A stretch of 64,000 bases of DNA, taken from NCBI RefSeq assembly GCF_014636935.1, contig NZ_BMES01000001.1:847383-911382 (forward strand), read 5' to 3'. This stretch comes from Alsobacter metallidurans (GTDB lineage: Bacteria; Pseudomonadota; Alphaproteobacteria; Rhizobiales; Beijerinckiaceae). The stretch's first letter is position 1, and every line of letters begins with the position of its first letter. Below the pieces are notes generated by a model. The model ran no database searches. It was given only the letters and a program-made list of their open reading frames with translations, and was not told the DNA's origin. This document shows, piece after piece, positions 62,301 through 64,000 of the stretch. A program made the translations under genes and the position numbers.

Positions 62301-62744
62301 TCAGGCCTGGGCGGGTTTCCAGTCCGCGGACGGGACCGTGTTGATCATCCACGGGATGCCGAACTTGTCGATCAGCGAACCGAAGCCTGGCGACCAGAAG
62401 GTTTCGCCGAACGGCATCACGGCTGTGCCGCCTTGGGCCAGCTGCTCGTACCAGCGCTGGCATTGCGCCTTGTCCGGGCTATGCAGGGTGACGTCGAAGC
62501 CGTTCTTCGGCTTGTCGATGTTGCGCGCCCAGGCGGGATCCATGTCGGCCCCCATCAGGGCCTGATCGCCCACCTCCAGCCAACAATGCATGAGCCAGTC
62601 CTTGTGCTGCTCGTTCATCGGCATGCCGGGCGGGGCCGCGCTATACGGCATGGCGGCGATGATCTTGCCGCCCAGCACCTGGGCGTAGAACTCGAACGCC
62701 GGGCGGCACTGGCCCTGGAAGCTGAGGCTGGTGACGATTTTCAT
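62301..62744 (-). CDS. PhnB-like VOC (glyoxalase-fold) protein
   Basis: A 147-aa protein of the PhnB/3-demethylubiquinone-methyltransferase-like VOC group. SLSFQGQCRPAFEFYAQVLGGKI at the start, FDVTLHSPDKAQCQRWYEQLAQGG in the middle and WSPGFGSLIDKFGIPWMIN at the end are typical. The metal-site residues of true glyoxalases are not all present, and no reaction is known for this group. It diverges from a MarR gene across a short spacer holding a perfect 24-base palindrome, so MarR control is very likely. Confidence 0.88.
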   Translation of the reverse strand: MKIVTSLSFQGQCRPAFEFYAQVLGGKIIAAMPYSAAPPGMPMNEQHKDWLMHCWLEVGDQALMGADMDPAWARNIDKPKNGFDVTLHSPDKAQCQRWYEQLAQGGTAVMPFGETFWSPGFGSLIDKFGIPWMINTVPSADWKPAQA

Positions 62745-62783
62745 AGGGGTTCCTCCGACAACCGGCGACCTTGACGTTCGCCT

Positions 62784-62807
62784 TGTTACGTTGATATCAA
62801 CGTAACA
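62784..62807. promoter_or_regulatory. Perfect 24-bp palindrome, MarR operator
   Basis: TGTTACGTTGAT at 62784-62795 is followed directly by its exact complement (ATCAACGTAACA, 62796-62807). It lies 39 bases ahead of the PhnB-like start (62744, minus) and 24 ahead of the MarR ATG (62832, plus). Length and symmetry fit a MarR dimer site controlling both genes. Confidence 0.88.
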
Positions 62808-62831
62808 GTCCAGAGCTTGTCAACCCCTCAA

Positions 62832-63296
62832 ATGCAACGTCTTACCGACGTCCCGTTCAAGACCACGCTGCTGGTGCGCGACACCTGCCTGTGCCTCCAT
62901 GCGCAGCGGGCCGCGCGCGCCCTGGCGCGGCGCTTCGACGTCGCGCTGAAGCCCGTTGGACTCACCAGCGGCCAATTTTCGCTTCTGATGTCGCTGAACC
63001 GTCCCGAGCCGCCGCATCTCGGCAGCGTCGCGGCCCTGCTCGCGATGGACCGAACGACTCTAACGGCGAACCTCAAGCCGCTGGAGCGCCGCAACCTCGT
63101 CGCGGTCGCGCCCGATCCCAAGGACCGCCGCACCAAGCGCCTGAGCCTCACGGCGGATGGGCGCGCCGTTCTGGCCCAGGCGGCCCCGATCTGGAAACAG
63201 CTCCACGCCGCCATCGAGTCCGAACTCGCGAGCCCCCACCAGCTCCGCGCCGAGCTGGGCGTGCTGTCCAGGGCGGAGGGGCTGAACCGTGGCTGA
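62832..63296 (+). CDS. MarR family regulator with an N-terminal CxC motif
   Basis: A 154-aa winged-helix regulator from the ATG at 62832; a TTG at 62817 would add five residues, and neither has a clear ribosome site. The wing region (AMDRTTLTANLKPLERRNLVAVAPDPKDRRTKRLSLTADG) is classic MarR. Cys19 and Cys21 (RDTCLCLHAQRAAR) lie in the first helix, where Cys residues act as redox sensors in some relatives such as OhrR. Likely represses itself and the PhnB-like gene through the 24-base palindrome. The 255 bases after it hold no gene I can support. Confidence 0.9.
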   Translation: MQRLTDVPFKTTLLVRDTCLCLHAQRAARALARRFDVALKPVGLTSGQFSLLMSLNRPEPPHLGSVAALLAMDRTTLTANLKPLERRNLVAVAPDPKDRRTKRLSLTADGRAVLAQAAPIWKQLHAAIESELASPHQLRAELGVLSRAEGLNRG

Positions 63297-63551
63297 CGCT
63301 GATTGCAGCTACCGGCAAGCATGGGAAGGACAGCCACTCGGAACTCATACTCCGAACCGCAGCCCTGGATGGCGCCTACCGGTACGCCGCTCATAGACAG
63401 GCGGGGGATGCTGATTGTGATCAAAATCAAGGACGCCAAGCGGAGGGACGCTTAACCTCCGCCGTTCATGCCCACCGCAGCGTGGGAGGCGGGTCCCGTT
63501 CGGGCAAAAGTTGGGGCTCGCGAGGCGCTGCGCAATCAACCGACGGTCGGA

Positions 63552-64000
63552 ATGGCGGCGGCGATGCTCTGGACGCGTAACGGAAGAGTTCTGGCCTATG
63601 CCGCCCTCTGCGCCCTTGCGCTGGCCCTGACGGGATGCGCCTCACGCCCCGAAACAGGGTTTCTGACGCCGGTCGCCGCCGGGGCGGGAGCCACTCCTCA
63701 CACCTTGCTGGTCGCCACGACGCGCGAGCGTGACGCCCGGCCGGGCACATGGTTCAACGGCGAGCGTGCTTACCCGCTCGACTTCGCCCGGCTGGAAGTG
63801 TCGGTGCCGCCGACCCACAAGCCCGGGGAGGTCGAATGGCCCTCGGCCGCTCCCGGCAATGCGGAGACGGATTTCGTCGTCCGCGACGCCGCTTATGTGG
63901 ACGGCGAGAAGGCTTTCGTCGACACATTGAACAGCCAGCTCGCGTCCCGGCCGCCGGGAAGCCGCAAGGTCTTCCTGTTCATTCACGGCTACAACACCCT
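63552..64000 (+). CDS. Alpha/beta hydrolase lipoprotein (DUF900-like), partial at window end
   Basis: An open frame of about 149 codons that has no stop before the window ends. It begins ATG at 63552 (or 63564). The signal peptide has hydrophobic VLAYAALCALALALTGC and a lipobox LTGC, so it should be a lipoprotein. The mature start PHTLLVATTRERDARPGTWFNGER and the later KVFLFIHGYNT match the DUF900 alpha/beta hydrolase group, with HGYN around the oxyanion-hole strand. The catalytic Ser region is outside the window. No regulator or partner is seen next to it. Confidence 0.85.
   Translation, partial: MAAAMLWTRNGRVLAYAALCALALALTGCASRPETGFLTPVAAGAGATPHTLLVATTRERDARPGTWFNGERAYPLDFARLEVSVPPTHKPGEVEWPSAAPGNAETDFVVRDAAYVDGEKAFVDTLNSQLASRPPGSRKVFLFIHGYNT

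Noticed and set aside
63297-63551. Small frames (for example 63345-63539, minus) in the gap after the last MarR gene
   Set aside because: No ribosome site, no recognisable domain and composition typical of chance frames in G/C-rich DNA.

Overview
The window is about two-thirds G+C, tightly packed and strongly biased in third codon positions, so long antisense reading frames abound. Its content (stacked dipeptide and amino-acid ABC transporter operons, a Bug/TctC-type tripartite tricarboxylate transporter, FCD-type GntR regulators, a type I secretion locus with a giant RTX protein, and an 80-90 bp palindromic intergenic repeat of the kind common in this group) suggests an alphaproteobacterium, probably Hyphomicrobiales (Bradyrhizobium/Bosea/Methylobacterium-like). 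No rRNA, tRNA, transposase or CRISPR was seen.

Layout. 1-3270 (+): the end of a polar amino-acid ABC importer, then a type II dehydroquinase and a divergent shikimate-dehydrogenase-like protein. 3283-12517: a divergent peptide-use locus. The minus strand carries DppB, DppC, DppD and DppF homologues, a polysaccharide-deacetylase-family hydrolase, a DmpA-type peptidase and an isoaspartyl peptidase. The plus strand carries a MarR regulator and the peptide-binding protein. 12580-34711: a complete type I secretion locus with an ABC exporter, a HlyD adaptor, a PilZ protein, a MotA/TolQ-like and a MotB/OmpA-like pair, a 4565-residue RTX-repeat protein and a TolC-like lipoprotein. 34827-37032: an aminotransferase, then an ArsR-SRPBCC pair with its own operators. 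37054-47311: a second dipeptide-type ABC importer with three amidohydrolases and a flavin reductase, arranged around a divergent promoter with repeated GntR-like sites. 47451-53639: a GntR regulator, an SDR protein lacking the usual catalytic Tyr/Lys, and a four-gene glycosyltransferase/dehydrogenase operon. 53697-60155: a GntR-controlled unit with a SAF-domain dehydrogenase, a PdxA-family dehydrogenase and a TctC/TctB/TctA transporter. 60179-64000: an NTF2-like protein, a small protein, an MFS transporter, a PhnB-like/MarR divergent pair around a perfect 24-bp palindrome, and the start of a lipoprotein alpha/beta hydrolase that runs off the window.

The most interesting unit is the secretion locus. 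The proton-channel-like pair lies directly downstream of the giant repeat protein, an arrangement resembling SiiA/SiiB with the SiiE giant adhesin of Salmonella SPI-4. Here a PilZ gene is added, which suggests cyclic-di-GMP input. The giant protein is plain RTX repeat in its first half and alternates with about seven jelly-roll-like modules in its second half. The rest of the window is mainly uptake and breakdown of small nitrogenous and acidic compounds under local regulators, several with visible operators.
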